Of a stretch of 64,000 nucleotides of DNA, positions 1 to 8,073 are shown piece by piece. The notes under the pieces were generated by a model. It was not told where the DNA came from. It saw only the letters and a program-made list of their open reading frames with translations, and did not search any database. The stretch lies in contig CAUJDW010000114.1 of assembly GCA_963169455.1 (NCBI GenBank), forward strand, positions 1 through 64,000, given 5' to 3'. The position numbers were made by a program, and so were the translations under genes. Each line of letters begins with the position of its first letter. The first letter of the stretch is position 1. The DNA is from Bacteroidota bacterium (GTDB taxonomy: Bacteria > Bacteroidota > Bacteroidia > Chitinophagales > Saprospiraceae).

Positions 1-80
1 AGAACTATGATAAAATGGGGCAAATATTGGGAAATTTTATTGTAGACATTTACAAGGCCAATAAGATCATAAAAGAATAA
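1..80 (+). CDS. 3' end of an unidentified gene (partial)
   Basis: The reading frame that starts at base 3 stays open to a TAA at 78-80 and gives about 25 C-terminal residues ending in ANKIIKE. Only the tail is in the window, so no family can be named. It is AT-rich like the genes that follow, and it lies immediately upstream of an inverted repeat with a GTTAGC end, the position expected for the last gene of a preceding cassette. Confidence 0.5.
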   Translation, partial: NYDKMGQILGNFIVDIYKANKIIKE

Positions 81-82
81 AT

Positions 83-150
83 CGCAGAACAAAGCACATA
101 TCGGTCATGCCGCCTAAGCGGCGACACGCCGTATGTGCAAAACGTTAGCA
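83..150. repeat. attC-like imperfect inverted repeat, site 1
   Basis: Arms GCACATA (94-100) and TATGTGC (132-138) pair and continue through CGG (102-104) and CCG (129-131) with an unpaired T at 101. An inner stem GCCGC (109-113) and GCGGC (118-122) closes on a CTAA loop. The right side ends in AACGTTAGCA (141-150), and GCAGAAC (84-90) lies on the left. Bulged bases inside an imperfect hairpin bounded by GTT-type and AAC-type ends are the hallmark of integron attC sites. No integrase gene is in the window, so this is a structural resemblance only. Confidence 0.45.
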
Positions 151-183
151 ACCACAGATATTCGAGAACATAACGTTTAAACC

Positions 184-1050
184 ATGAGTATCAAAGGCAT
201 CCCAGTCAGACATATCAAAGCATCTGAGACAAACCAGGATGTCACCGAGCGTATTAGCATTCGTGAAGTTCAACAATTGCTGAATAATCAAGATCTGACA
301 CAGGATCTTCACCGGCATGATTTCTATTTTATCATGGCCATCGAAAAGGGGCACGGCAGCCATGCCATCGATTTCAGACACTACGATCTTTGCGACCGAT
401 GTATTTTCTTTATGCACCCGGGTCAGGTACATGAGCTTTCAATCAAGGCAGGGAGTACGGGCTTTCTGATACAATTCAAAACGGACTTTTATCCACACGA
501 CCGGTTTACCGGAGATTTGCTTCGTTCGCTTGGTCGTCAGACCTTCTACCAACTCAATGAAGAGTCGTTTCGCAAAGTGACGACCACTTTAAGCCAATTG
601 CACCATGAGTATCAGGAACGAAAGGAAAAATTCAGCGAGGCACTCCGGGCAAGTCTCACAATTTTCTTTATCGAGCTCATTCGAAACAAAACTCGTCCGG
701 ATGTCGTCAAGGGCCAATACCATCCGTACCAACAAGAACGACTAGAAGAATTTTTGGCGCTGGTCGAGTCTCAACTTGCTCACCACAAAGAGGTAATGTA
801 TTATACTGACCAACTCAATCTTTCCGCTTTTCAGCTCAATGCTATCACTAAAAAGCTGTTGGGTAAAACCGCCTCGGAGCTCATTGATGATCAGGTTATT
901 CTGGAAAGCAAGCGGTATCTGCTGGCTACAACTGACCAGGTCAATCAGATAGCTTACAAACTGGGCTATGACGATCCATCCTATTTCATTCGGTTCTTTA
1001 AGAAGCACACGGGGCATTCACCTGAGGCTTTCCGGAAGAATTACAGATAA
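184..1050 (+). CDS. AraC family transcriptional regulator
   Basis: A 288-residue protein with an N-terminal cupin-like sensing half (about residues 20-150; HDFYFIMAIEKGHG and HPGQVHEL are typical of the AraC ligand-binding barrel) and a C-terminal double helix-turn-helix (about 190-288) with the second-helix signature GYDDPSYFIRFFKKHTG. It should bind DNA and control nearby genes in response to an unknown small molecule. It sits at the head of the AT-rich segment, same strand as the flavoprotein gene downstream, so it is a reasonable candidate regulator of that cluster. Start chosen at ATG 184, just after the attC-like repeat. Effector and target are not visible. Confidence 0.9.
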   Translation: MSIKGIPVRHIKASETNQDVTERISIREVQQLLNNQDLTQDLHRHDFYFIMAIEKGHGSHAIDFRHYDLCDRCIFFMHPGQVHELSIKAGSTGFLIQFKTDFYPHDRFTGDLLRSLGRQTFYQLNEESFRKVTTTLSQLHHEYQERKEKFSEALRASLTIFFIELIRNKTRPDVVKGQYHPYQQERLEEFLALVESQLAHHKEVMYYTDQLNLSAFQLNAITKKLLGKTASELIDDQVILESKRYLLATTDQVNQIAYKLGYDDPSYFIRFFKKHTGHSPEAFRKNYR

Positions 1051-1099
1051 ATCCCGCCCAACTTCATTTTTGTCCTATCCTCCTCGTTTCGCACCATTT

Positions 1100-1107
1100 T
1101 AGCTTTG
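1100..1107 (+). promoter_or_regulatory. Candidate -7 promoter box TAGCTTTG
   Basis: TAGCTTTG fits the Bacteroidota -7 consensus TAnnTTTG and lies 32 bases before the ATG at 1140. No convincing TTG box was seen at the -33 spacing, so this rests on the -7 box alone. If real it would start the small-membrane-protein/flavoprotein pair separately from the AraC gene. Confidence 0.4.
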
Positions 1108-1139
1108 TAGAGACAATTTGAAGCATAAAAATTATTTAC

Positions 1140-1364
1140 ATGAAAACTAAAATGAAGCTTATTGCCTCCCTTAAAATTTGGGTGGTAATCTACCCGTCAA
1201 TCACGCTGTTTCTTTATTTGTTTGGAGACGTCATGGCTGCCATGCCTTTGTACCAACGCACGCTCATACTGACCGTTTCCTTGGTGCCGTGGATTGTATT
1301 CCTCGGAGTTCCATTTGTAGAATTGGTTCTTGGCTTGTTCCGTCCGGACCTCAAAAGAAAATGA
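1140..1364 (+). CDS. Small membrane protein
   Basis: A 74-residue protein with two hydrophobic segments (about residues 10-35 and 40-65) and a basic C-terminus (RPDLKRK), so probably two membrane passes. No family was recognised. Its TGA stop overlaps the ATG of the flavoprotein gene (ATGA at 1361-1364), which indicates translational coupling and supports both genes and the downstream start choice. It may anchor or assist the redox enzyme, but nothing in the sequence proves this. Confidence 0.7.
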   Translation: MKTKMKLIASLKIWVVIYPSITLFLYLFGDVMAAMPLYQRTLILTVSLVPWIVFLGVPFVELVLGLFRPDLKRK

Positions 1365-2398
1365 GCATTAGTGTGCCGGATACCTTGAATTCGAGTGTGT
1401 TCACACGACGAGAGTTTGTGAGGCAATGCGGGGGTACATTGGTAGCCTTCGCATTGCCCTCTAGTTCACTTCTTAAAGCAGCTAACAACATGGTAAAACA
1501 AGAAAAATTTGATGTAATCATAATTGGTGGGAGTTATTCCGGTCTTGCAGCAGGCATGGCTTTGGGAAGATCTTTACGACAAGTTTTGATCCTTGACAGT
1601 GGCAAACCCTGCAACCGCCAAACTCCCCACTCTCATAACTTTCTTACACAAGATGGTAAAACCCCGGCTGAAATCTCCTTGCTTGCAAGGCAACAGGTTG
1701 AAGCTTATTCGACAGTAAGACAACACAATGCCCTCGTTACCCATGCCGAACAACTGGCCAATGAGTTTGTAGTCCATACATCTGCCGGTGAAAAATATCG
1801 GGGCAAAAAACTGATTCTTGCTACCGGCATTAAAGATATTCTCCCTGCTATTGAAGGGTTTAGTGAGTGTTGGGGAATATCGGTATTACATTGTCCATAT
1901 TGCCATGGCTATGAAATACGGCACCAAAACACCGGAGTGATGGGCAATGGTGATAAGGGCTTTGAGTTCCTGAGCCTCATCACCAATTGGACCAATAAGT
2001 TGACATTGTTTACTCACGGAAACTCCACCTTAACCGTGGAGCAACAACATGGACTCTCCCGAAAAAACATCGACATCATCCAAACCGAGATGGATCGACT
2101 TGAGCACAAAAACGGTCATCTTCAACGTGTCCATTTCAAGGACGGTACGTCCATGGCGTTTCAGGCTCTATATGCCCCCAGGCCATTTGAACAGCATTCC
2201 GGTTTAGCTTCCGAATTGGGTTGTGAATTCACTGATGAAGGGTATATCAAGACAGATTCAATGCAGCGAACAACTATGAAGGGGATTTATGCCTGTGGTG
2301 ACAATGTGACCCGCAATCGAACCGTCGCAAATGCTGTGGCGATGGGCACTACCGCCGGTATGATGTTAAACAAAGAGATGATATTCGAAGAATTTTAA
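1361..2398 (+). CDS. Thioredoxin-reductase-like FAD/NAD(P)-dependent oxidoreductase
   Basis: A two-dinucleotide-domain flavoprotein of 345 residues. The FAD-binding loop is GGSYSGLAAG, a redox-active pair lies in HCPYCHGYE, a second nucleotide loop is GNGDKGFE, and the C-terminal FAD motif is GIYACGDN. This arrangement is that of thioredoxin reductases and the related dithiol oxidases. The N-terminus TRREFVRQCGG plus a hydrophobic stretch resembles a Tat signal, hinting at export or membrane association. The frame is open from 1178, but ATG 1361 is preferred because it overlaps the upstream stop; a start near 1490 (MVKQEKFDV) would give a cytoplasmic form. Likely coupled to the small membrane protein; substrate unknown. 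Confidence 0.85.
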   Translation: MSISVPDTLNSSVFTRREFVRQCGGTLVAFALPSSSLLKAANNMVKQEKFDVIIIGGSYSGLAAGMALGRSLRQVLILDSGKPCNRQTPHSHNFLTQDGKTPAEISLLARQQVEAYSTVRQHNALVTHAEQLANEFVVHTSAGEKYRGKKLILATGIKDILPAIEGFSECWGISVLHCPYCHGYEIRHQNTGVMGNGDKGFEFLSLITNWTNKLTLFTHGNSTLTVEQQHGLSRKNIDIIQTEMDRLEHKNGHLQRVHFKDGTSMAFQALYAPRPFEQHSGLASELGCEFTDEGYIKTDSMQRTTMKGIYACGDNVTRNRTVANAVAMGTTAGMMLNKEMIFEEF

Positions 2399-2453
2399 GA
2401 TACGATCAAAACACCCTCTGATTTATAACAATGAAACTTTAACACTCATCAAT

Positions 2454-3149
2454 ATGAAACCAACTAGAAAATCTGCATTAGTATTTGGCTTGTTCTTCGC
2501 CGGTACTTTTATTTTCTCAATCCCGGCTCTGTTTTTTTACGAACCACTTTTCAACAACAACGACTATCTGTTGATGGGTGGATTTGATACGCGCATTTCA
2601 ATTGGTGCATTATTCGAAATTCTTTTGGCCATTTGTAACATCGCTACAGCTGTCGTTATCTATCCGTTTTTTAAGCAGGTCAGTGGTCCGGCATCACTTG
2701 GCTATGTTGCCAGCCGAATTGTTGAATCCTTGCTTATTCTTTCCGGAGTGATCAGCCTGATGTCCATCATGTCTTTGCGTGCAGACTTCACAATGGGATC
2801 GAATCCACACGACTTGCTTTTTATGAAACAGATGTTTAAGGCCTTCCACGACTGGACATTTCTTCTGGGACCTCAGTTTTGTTCAGGTTTTGGCAACGGA
2901 TTACTGCTGGGTTATATCATGTATCGTTCCGGTGCTGTTCCAAAGCCAATGGCATTGATTGGTATAATCGGTGGTCCACTCGCCTTTATTGGGGGTGTTT
3001 TAGTACTCTTCGATGTACTGCAACCTTTCAGCCCCGGTTTATTCGCGCTCACATCACTGGAAATAATCTGGGAGCTTTCCATTACTGTGTACACCATTTC
3101 CTTTGGATTCAAACAAGTTGAAAATTTGAAAGAAGGAATTGAACATTAG
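2454..3149 (+). CDS. DUF4386 family membrane protein
   Basis: A 231-residue polytopic protein with about six hydrophobic helices. The pattern near residues 60-110 (YPFFKQVS, then SRIVESLLILSGV) is characteristic of DUF4386, a Bacteroidota/Actinobacteria membrane family of unknown function. It follows the flavoprotein after a 55-base gap on the same strand and is the last gene before the second attC-like repeat. No catalytic residues can be inferred. Confidence 0.8.
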   Translation: MKPTRKSALVFGLFFAGTFIFSIPALFFYEPLFNNNDYLLMGGFDTRISIGALFEILLAICNIATAVVIYPFFKQVSGPASLGYVASRIVESLLILSGVISLMSIMSLRADFTMGSNPHDLLFMKQMFKAFHDWTFLLGPQFCSGFGNGLLLGYIMYRSGAVPKPMALIGIIGGPLAFIGGVLVLFDVLQPFSPGLFALTSLEIIWELSITVYTISFGFKQVENLKEGIEH

Positions 3150-3174
3150 CTAATATTAGTGGATCATTCTGGTT

Positions 3175-3290
3175 GCTAACAAACGATATAGCACATGCCT
3201 CTACTGAGTTACTTGATACTGATATTCAAAAACGATACTTTAGTAAATATTAAAAAGGTCCAGAGGCACGTGCCATATCTGACCGTTAGC
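3175..3290. repeat. attC-like imperfect inverted repeat, site 2
   Basis: The arms GCTAAC (3175-3180) with GATATAGCACATGCCTCT (3185-3202) on the left, and AGAGGCACGTGCCATATC (3262-3279) with GTTAGC (3285-3290) on the right, are inverted copies with two mismatches in the 18-base core and unequal spacers (4 and 5 bases). About 59 unpaired bases lie between. The unequal spacer and mismatches give extrahelical bases as in integron attC sites. It shares the GCACAT block and GTTAGC end with site 1, and together they bracket the AraC-to-DUF4386 genes. A short open frame through it is not considered coding. Confidence 0.55.
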
Positions 3291-3382
3291 GGAAATGCCA
3301 GACGCAAAAACAACAAAAAGAGAAAAAGGAACTCCCAATCGAGGAATTTTGTAACTTGTAGAAGAGCAAAAGGTAGACAACC

Positions 3383-3661
3383 ATGACAATCGAAGGCAAA
3401 AAACTATATCTGATCCGAAAAATCATGGAAATCAGTGACGAATCGGTCATTGACCAGCTCGATGAACTCATTGGGCAACAACCGGAAGAAGACAAAGACT
3501 GGATCTTGCGGCAATTGAACAAGCCTATAAAAGAGAAACTGGACCTGGAGGAAGTTAAGAGAGAGCAGAACTTTGAAGAGGTTGATAAGGAAGAGGTCGA
3601 GGCTCTGATCAAGGAAGCGGATATTCAGGAACCGATTGAAGAATTGCTGCAAATGGTGTGA
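3383..3661 (+). CDS. Probable antitoxin of a PIN-domain toxin-antitoxin pair
   Basis: A small acidic 92-residue protein rich in Glu, Asp and Lys, with a leucine-patterned N-terminal helix (KLYLIRKIMEISDESVIDQL) and a disordered-looking acidic C-terminus. It ends three bases before the ATG of a PIN-domain gene. Size, charge and order match antitoxins of Bacteroidota PIN pairs, where the acidic tail blocks the nuclease. No DNA-binding fold is obvious. The assignment rests mainly on the neighbour. Confidence 0.7.
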   Translation: MTIEGKKLYLIRKIMEISDESVIDQLDELIGQQPEEDKDWILRQLNKPIKEKLDLEEVKREQNFEEVDKEEVEALIKEADIQEPIEELLQMV

Positions 3662-3664
3662 TGG

Positions 3665-4116
3665 ATGAACTATGTTTTAGACACTAATATCCTGCTCATC
3701 TATTTGAGGGAGGCGCAAACCAAGGCATTTATTGAAGAAGCCTACGACCCGCTGGGAAGTGGGAATAATCCAATCATTTCAGTTGTTACGGTAGGGGAAA
3801 TCAGGTCCATTGCCAAGCGGAATTATTGGGGGGCCAGAAGATTAGAGGCCGTTGAAAAGATGATGAAGAAGCTCATCATCACGGATATCAATTACGAAGA
3901 CCTGATTGAAAATACGCAGAGATAGATGCGTTCAGCCAAGGCAGGCTTAAAGAAAACCCACTTGGCCTGAGCGCACGGAACATGGGAAAGAACGACTTGT
4001 GGATTGCGGCCACCGCGGCGATCACGGAGGCGAAACTGATGACAACGGATGGTGATTTTGACCACCTGAATGGGGCCTACCTGGATTTAATCAAAATTGA
4101 AATAAAGAAGAAGTAA
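3665..4116 (+). pseudogene. PIN-domain ribonuclease toxin, frameshifted
   Basis: The first frame (3665-3925) encodes MNYVLDTNILLIYLRE, with the first catalytic Asp in LDTN, and SVVTVGEIRS with the conserved Glu, then hits TAG. The rest of a PIN domain continues in another frame from about 3913 to the TAA at 4114-4116: DAFSQGRL, NMGKNDLWIAATA with the third acidic residue, and TTDGDFDHL with the fourth. One extra base in the AAAA run at 3909-3912 would restore a full protein of about 150 residues. So all four acidic positions exist but are split. It is either a real inactivating deletion or a sequencing error in a homopolymer. Confidence 0.8.
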
Positions 4117-4303
4117 CCTAAGGACTAAGGCTTTCCTCCTCCTATTCCACCACCACCTTTTTTCCGCACCACCCCTTGCGTAGTTTGCACCATTACCAGG
4201 TAGATTTCCGGCGGAGCGTAACGCAAATGCAATTCGGCCAGGTAAACTCTGGCGGAATCCGGATTTCCTCCCGATATTGAAGCGGAAGTTTAAAAATCAG
4301 GCC

Positions 4304-5257
4304 ATGAAAATCGCCGTCGCTCAATTCCAACCCAAAGACGGAGACAAGGAATACAACCTGTCCGTCATAGATGCCCTTACCGGCAAAGCCAAAGCACAGG
4401 GCGCTGACGTGATCAGCTTCCACGAGCTGTCCGTTACGGCTTATACCTTCCTGAAGGATCTTAACTCAGAGGATCTCACGGAACTTGCGGAACCCGTCCC
4501 GGATGGGCCAAGCACCGAAAAACTGATGAGGATTTCCGGTAAACACGGCATTCCGGTGCTGGCAGGGCTGGTTGAAAAGGAAGAGGGCAGGCTCTATAAC
4601 TCCTACATCTGCGTGCATGGGGGAGAACTGGTGGCGAAGCACCGCAAACTGCACCCCTTCATCAGCCCATACCTGTCGGCAGGCAATGCCTACACCGTAT
4701 TCGGCTTGCTGGGCTGGAAGTGCGGCATACTGATCTGTTACGACAACAACGTGATCGAAAACGTACGGGCAACCACTTTACTGGGCGCAGAACTCATTTT
4801 TGCTCCTCATGTCACCTGCTGTACCCCTTCGGCCATGCCGGGCAGGGGTTATGTGCCCGACGCATACTGGCAAAACCGGGAAAACGACCCCGTATCCCTG
4901 CGGCTGGAGTTCGACGGCCCCAAAGGCAGAGGCTGGCTGATGCGCTGGCTCCCTGCCAGGGCCTACGACAATGGCGTTTACTACGCCTATTCCAACCCCA
5001 TCGGCTACGACGGCGAGCATCTGAAGAACGGAAATTCCATGATCCTCGACCCCTTCGGAGATGTGCTTGCGGAAATCAGGAGCTTCCAGGATGAGATCGC
5101 TATCGCATCGGCCACCAGGGAAAAGATCCCGCTGTCAGGCGGCTTCCGCTACCGCAATGCCCGGCGGCCGGAATTGTACAGGGATATCCTGGGCCAGGGG
5201 CACGAGGCTGTGACCAGGCCGGTGTGGATGAAAAAAAAGGCTGAACCGAATGATTGA
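4304..5257 (+). CDS. Carbon-nitrogen hydrolase (nitrilase superfamily)
   Basis: A 317-residue enzyme with the nitrilase catalytic triad in order: Glu41 in ISFHELSVTAY, Lys115 in KHRKLHPF and Cys145 in GILICYDNN. The family hydrolyses amides or nitriles of small molecules in the cytoplasm; the downstream SxxGRGYVPDAYW-like stretch does not reveal the substrate. The frame is open from 4277, but ATG 4304 starts the canonical MKIAVAQFQP strand, so that start is used. It stands alone, with the sulfoxide-reductase gene 87 bases downstream. Sequence context turns clearly GC-rich here. Confidence 0.9.
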   Translation: MKIAVAQFQPKDGDKEYNLSVIDALTGKAKAQGADVISFHELSVTAYTFLKDLNSEDLTELAEPVPDGPSTEKLMRISGKHGIPVLAGLVEKEEGRLYNSYICVHGGELVAKHRKLHPFISPYLSAGNAYTVFGLLGWKCGILICYDNNVIENVRATTLLGAELIFAPHVTCCTPSAMPGRGYVPDAYWQNRENDPVSLRLEFDGPKGRGWLMRWLPARAYDNGVYYAYSNPIGYDGEHLKNGNSMILDPFGDVLAEIRSFQDEIAIASATREKIPLSGGFRYRNARRPELYRDILGQGHEAVTRPVWMKKKAEPND

Positions 5258-5344
5258 AAGGTTGTTGATGCCCCGTAAATGTTGCACCCGCAATGGAAAT
5301 GAAAGCCTCCGGCCGGGTAAATAAACCACAAACCATACACCAAC

Positions 5345-5869
5345 ATGAGCGCCAGCGCTGAAATGCCTTACTTCATCAAGCCATCCGTCAACCTCAGCCA
5401 GGCGGAGAAACGGCAGGCTTATGAGCAGGCCGTTATGGCTATCGAAGCCAATCTGGAGGCAGAAGAAGATGCCATCCTGAAAATGGCCACCATCAATTGC
5501 CTGCTCAAGACTTATTTGCCTTACTACTACTGGGTGGGCTTCTACCTGGTGAGCGGGCCGGAACGCCTGTCGGTAGGCCCCTATCAGGGCACCCTCGGCT
5601 GCCTGCACATCGATTTTTCCAAAGGGGTCTGCGGCAAGGCCGCCCGGGAGCGAAAGACCCAGGTCGTGCCCGACACCCACGCCCTGGCCCAGGGCAGCGA
5701 ACACATCGCCTGCGACCCCAATTCCCGCTCCGAGATCGTCGTGCCCGTCTTCAACCCGGGGGGTGAGCTCATCGCCGTTTTCGATGTTGACAGCACCCTC
5801 GAAGGCTCCTTCGACGAAACGGACCGCCTGTTCCTGGAACGGATCATGCAGCAGGCGTTCGCAAGCTGA
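5345..5869 (+). CDS. msrC: Free methionine-(R)-sulfoxide reductase (GAF domain)
   Basis: A 174-residue single-GAF-domain protein. The three cysteines that define this enzyme are present: Cys86 in GTLGCLHI, Cys96 in KGVCGKAA and Cys123 in EHIACDPNS, followed by SRSEIVVPV. WVGFYLV near residue 63 is the usual GAF strand. Known members reduce free L-methionine-R-sulfoxide using a disulfide relay regenerated by thioredoxin, in the cytoplasm. Length equals the family norm. The symbol msrC follows the usual name for this family. Confidence 0.92.
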   Translation: MSASAEMPYFIKPSVNLSQAEKRQAYEQAVMAIEANLEAEEDAILKMATINCLLKTYLPYYYWVGFYLVSGPERLSVGPYQGTLGCLHIDFSKGVCGKAARERKTQVVPDTHALAQGSEHIACDPNSRSEIVVPVFNPGGELIAVFDVDSTLEGSFDETDRLFLERIMQQAFAS

Positions 5870-5949
5870 GGAGCCGGGCCTGGCTGCCTTCCCTGGCGGG
5901 TTTCTGGGTTTCACCCCTGCCCTCTGCCCTCCCGGCCCACCGGATCTCA

Positions 5950-5997
5950 CCGGGATGCGAAGGTGCAAGCCCCTCCGCAGCTGCGGTGCACCTTTTC
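5950..5997. repeat. Dispersed 48-bp repeat, copy A
   Basis: This block, read as its reverse complement, matches 51273-51320 almost base for base: both contain the 20-mer GCGGAGGGGCTTGCACCTTC followed by GCATCCCGG. The adjacent 13-base part GCTGCGGTGCACC appears in opposite relative orientation in the two copies. It lies in the 235-base gap after the msrC gene, with no gene in it. Confidence 0.75.
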
Positions 5998-6104
5998 ACA
6001 CGCTCTATGCCTCAAATACCGTCTTTGTCGTATATTGATTCGCAAAGGGGGCGGATGTTTTTACAGCGCCCTCGTATTCCGAAAAACCAGCGAATTGCCG
6101 AAAC

Positions 6105-7448
6105 ATGGATATCAACCAACTCAAAGCGCAGATCGAAAGCATCCGGGCGCTGATCGCTGAAAGCCGGATCCCGGAAGCCATTCAGTCCTTTATCGGGCTG
6201 GCCAGAACGGCCAACAAACCGGAACTGAGAGACGAACTGATTTCCATCAGCGCCCAGCAACGCAAGCTCGAATCCGATACCCGGAAATACATCGCCGATG
6301 CGTCCGAGATAGAAATGCGGCAGAACCGCCTGCTGGATCATCTGCTGGAACTGCTCTCAGATGTGGAAAGCGGCGAATGGGTAGAGGAGGAAGCGGAAGA
6401 AAGCCGCCCGCCGGCGCCCAAACCCGAAAAGCGGAAAAAGGCCTTCCCCCTGACGCTCATCCTCGTGCTGGCCGGCCTTGCGGTAGCTACCACCTTCCTG
6501 ATCTACCGCTTCACCTACAAAAAGGCCAATGGCCGGGAAAAAGCCGATAACGCATGCCTGGAATTGAAACGGGAAGCCCTTGAACGCAGCAGGCTGGGCG
6601 ACTTTGAGGGGGCTCTCCTGATTCTGGGCAAGGCGATGGAAACCTGCGCAGATAAACGCGAAGTGGAAGAACTCGTCGCCCGGGTGGAACAGCGCAGGCG
6701 GGAAGAACAGCACCCGGAAGAAGAGCGCCCGCCCCGGCATGATGAACCACAGGAACCGCAGCGGGAAGAAGAGCCCGGCCCTGCCGGCTTCCAGGTGAGC
6801 CATGCCACCCTCAGAGCATCGCCGGCCAATTTCACCGGAGCATGCCCGAAGCGGATCGAGTTCAACGGCGCGATCGCCGTATCGGGCGGGGCGGGGGTGG
6901 TCCGGTATCGGTTCATCCGCAGCGACGGCGCCCAGGGGGCGGTGCAAAGCCTGCGCTTCGACAGTCCCGGCCGCAAACCGGTAAGCACAGCCTGGACGCT
7001 GGGCGCGCCCGGGCGCCACTACCCGGAGTACTGGCAGGCCATACAGATACTGGAGCCCAACCCCTTGGAATCGGAAAAGGCGCTCTTTACGCTGCACTGC
7101 GAAGCGCCCGGGCCGGAAACGGAACCTTCAGGCCCCCGCGTCACCGCCGTCCGCCTGCAGGCCGGCCCGGCCGACTATACCGGAACCTGCCCTCAGGAGA
7201 TCGTCTTCCTGGGCCGGATCACCGCCGACGGCCCCGGCACGGTGTCCTACCGCTTCATCCGCAGCGACGGCGCCCAGGGGCCGGTGCAGCAACTGCGCTT
7301 CAGCGGCCCGGGTACGGAACCTGTGCGCAACACCTGGAGGCTGGGCGCCCCGGGGAAGGAATACATCCAGTACTGGCAGGTGCTGAAAGTGCTGGAGCCG
7401 AATGAAATGGAATCCAACAAAGCCTTTTTTAACCTGAGGTGCAGATAG
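6105..7448 (+). CDS. Membrane protein: effector-associated-domain-like N-terminus plus two tandem extracytoplasmic repeats
   Basis: A 447-residue protein. Residues 1-90 form helices with the pattern of effector-associated domain 11 (IRALIAESRIPEAIQSFI, ELISISAQQRKLE, MRQNRLLDHLLELL), a module known from conflict and signalling proteins where it recruits a partner bearing the same domain. One membrane helix lies at about 114-135 (TLILVLAGLAVATTFLIY). A charged Glu/Arg/Pro linker follows (about 190-232). Residues 233-333 and 344-446 are two copies of one domain, each with TGxCP near its start, a shared YRFIRSDGAQG, and a Cys at its end, suggesting one disulfide each. Inferred topology: adaptor inside, repeats outside. 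The domain call is by eye and needs a profile search. Confidence 0.7.
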   Translation: MDINQLKAQIESIRALIAESRIPEAIQSFIGLARTANKPELRDELISISAQQRKLESDTRKYIADASEIEMRQNRLLDHLLELLSDVESGEWVEEEAEESRPPAPKPEKRKKAFPLTLILVLAGLAVATTFLIYRFTYKKANGREKADNACLELKREALERSRLGDFEGALLILGKAMETCADKREVEELVARVEQRRREEQHPEEERPPRHDEPQEPQREEEPGPAGFQVSHATLRASPANFTGACPKRIEFNGAIAVSGGAGVVRYRFIRSDGAQGAVQSLRFDSPGRKPVSTAWTLGAPGRHYPEYWQAIQILEPNPLESEKALFTLHCEAPGPETEPSGPRVTAVRLQAGPADYTGTCPQEIVFLGRITADGPGTVSYRFIRSDGAQGPVQQLRFSGPGTEPVRNTWRLGAPGKEYIQYWQVLKVLEPNEMESNKAFFNLRCR

Positions 7449-7528
7449 GCCGGAATGAGGAAAAAGGCCCCGGCAGTATTAGGATAGAAATGCTGCGCAA
7501 AGTATATTGCAGGAACAATTCTGAGCCA

Positions 7529-8035
7529 ATGGTTACAACGAATATCTATTGGATTGAGTACGGCAATATAGGCCCCAGGCAACTTGGCATGATGGCCCGG
7601 CCCAGGGGCAACGACTGGCTCGAAGATGAGATCAGGGGCCTCCAGATGAGGGGCGTCAAAGCCGTTGTTTCCCTGCTCGAACATGCCGAAGTGGAAGAAC
7701 TCGGCCTGAGCGATGAAGAAGCCTGGTGCCGCCGCGTGGGTATCGAATACATCAATTTCCCCATCGAGGATAACAACATTCCCCGAAAGGATGAAGCCTT
7801 TATCGAACTGCTGGACACGCTGAATGAGAAGCTGCGCAAAGGGGAAAAAGTGGCCATCCACTGCCGCATGGGCATAGGCAGGGCTTCGCTGGTCGTGGCC
7901 GGCATGCTGCTCCGGGAGGGCATGTCCGCCGAAGAGGCTTTCAGCTTTATCAGCCGCGAACGCGAAGTGGAAGTGCCCGATACGGACGAACAGGTGGAGT
8001 GGATGGAAAAAATGGAGCACTGGCTCAGAAGGTAA
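7529..8035 (+). CDS. Dual-specificity/tyrosine phosphatase family protein
   Basis: A 168-residue cysteine phosphatase with the P-loop HCRMGIGRAS (HCx5R) near residue 120 and the upstream block GVKAVVSLLEHAEVEEL plus FPIEDNNIP, which carries the likely general-acid Asp. The family removes phosphate from tyrosine or other phospho-residues. The open frame begins at 7439 and overlaps the preceding gene, but ATG 7529 (MVTTNIYWIE) begins the conserved domain and is preferred. It follows the membrane adaptor gene by 80 bases on the same strand, so the two may act together. Confidence 0.85.
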   Translation: MVTTNIYWIEYGNIGPRQLGMMARPRGNDWLEDEIRGLQMRGVKAVVSLLEHAEVEELGLSDEEAWCRRVGIEYINFPIEDNNIPRKDEAFIELLDTLNEKLRKGEKVAIHCRMGIGRASLVVAGMLLREGMSAEEAFSFISREREVEVPDTDEQVEWMEKMEHWLRR

Positions 8036-8046
8036 ACTGTCCTTCG

Positions 8047-8054
8047 TACATTTG
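8047..8054 (+). promoter_or_regulatory. Candidate -7 promoter box TACATTTG
   Basis: TACATTTG matches TAnnTTTG and lies 19 bases before the ATG of the lipoprotein gene at 8074. No -33 TTG was found at the expected spacing. Confidence 0.35.
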
Positions 8055-8073
8055 CCTTCCAAAAATTGCAACC

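Noticed and set aside
3195..3386. 63-residue forward open frame
   Set aside because: It runs through the attC-like repeat and has no family match or plausible start signal.
3900..3930. Programmed frameshift in the PIN gene
   Set aside because: No known slippery heptamer with a downstream stimulatory structure was seen; a simple base loss in an A run is more economical.
5135..5968. 277-residue reverse-strand open frame
   Set aside because: Overlaps both the nitrilase and msrC genes on the other strand, which carry full catalytic motifs.
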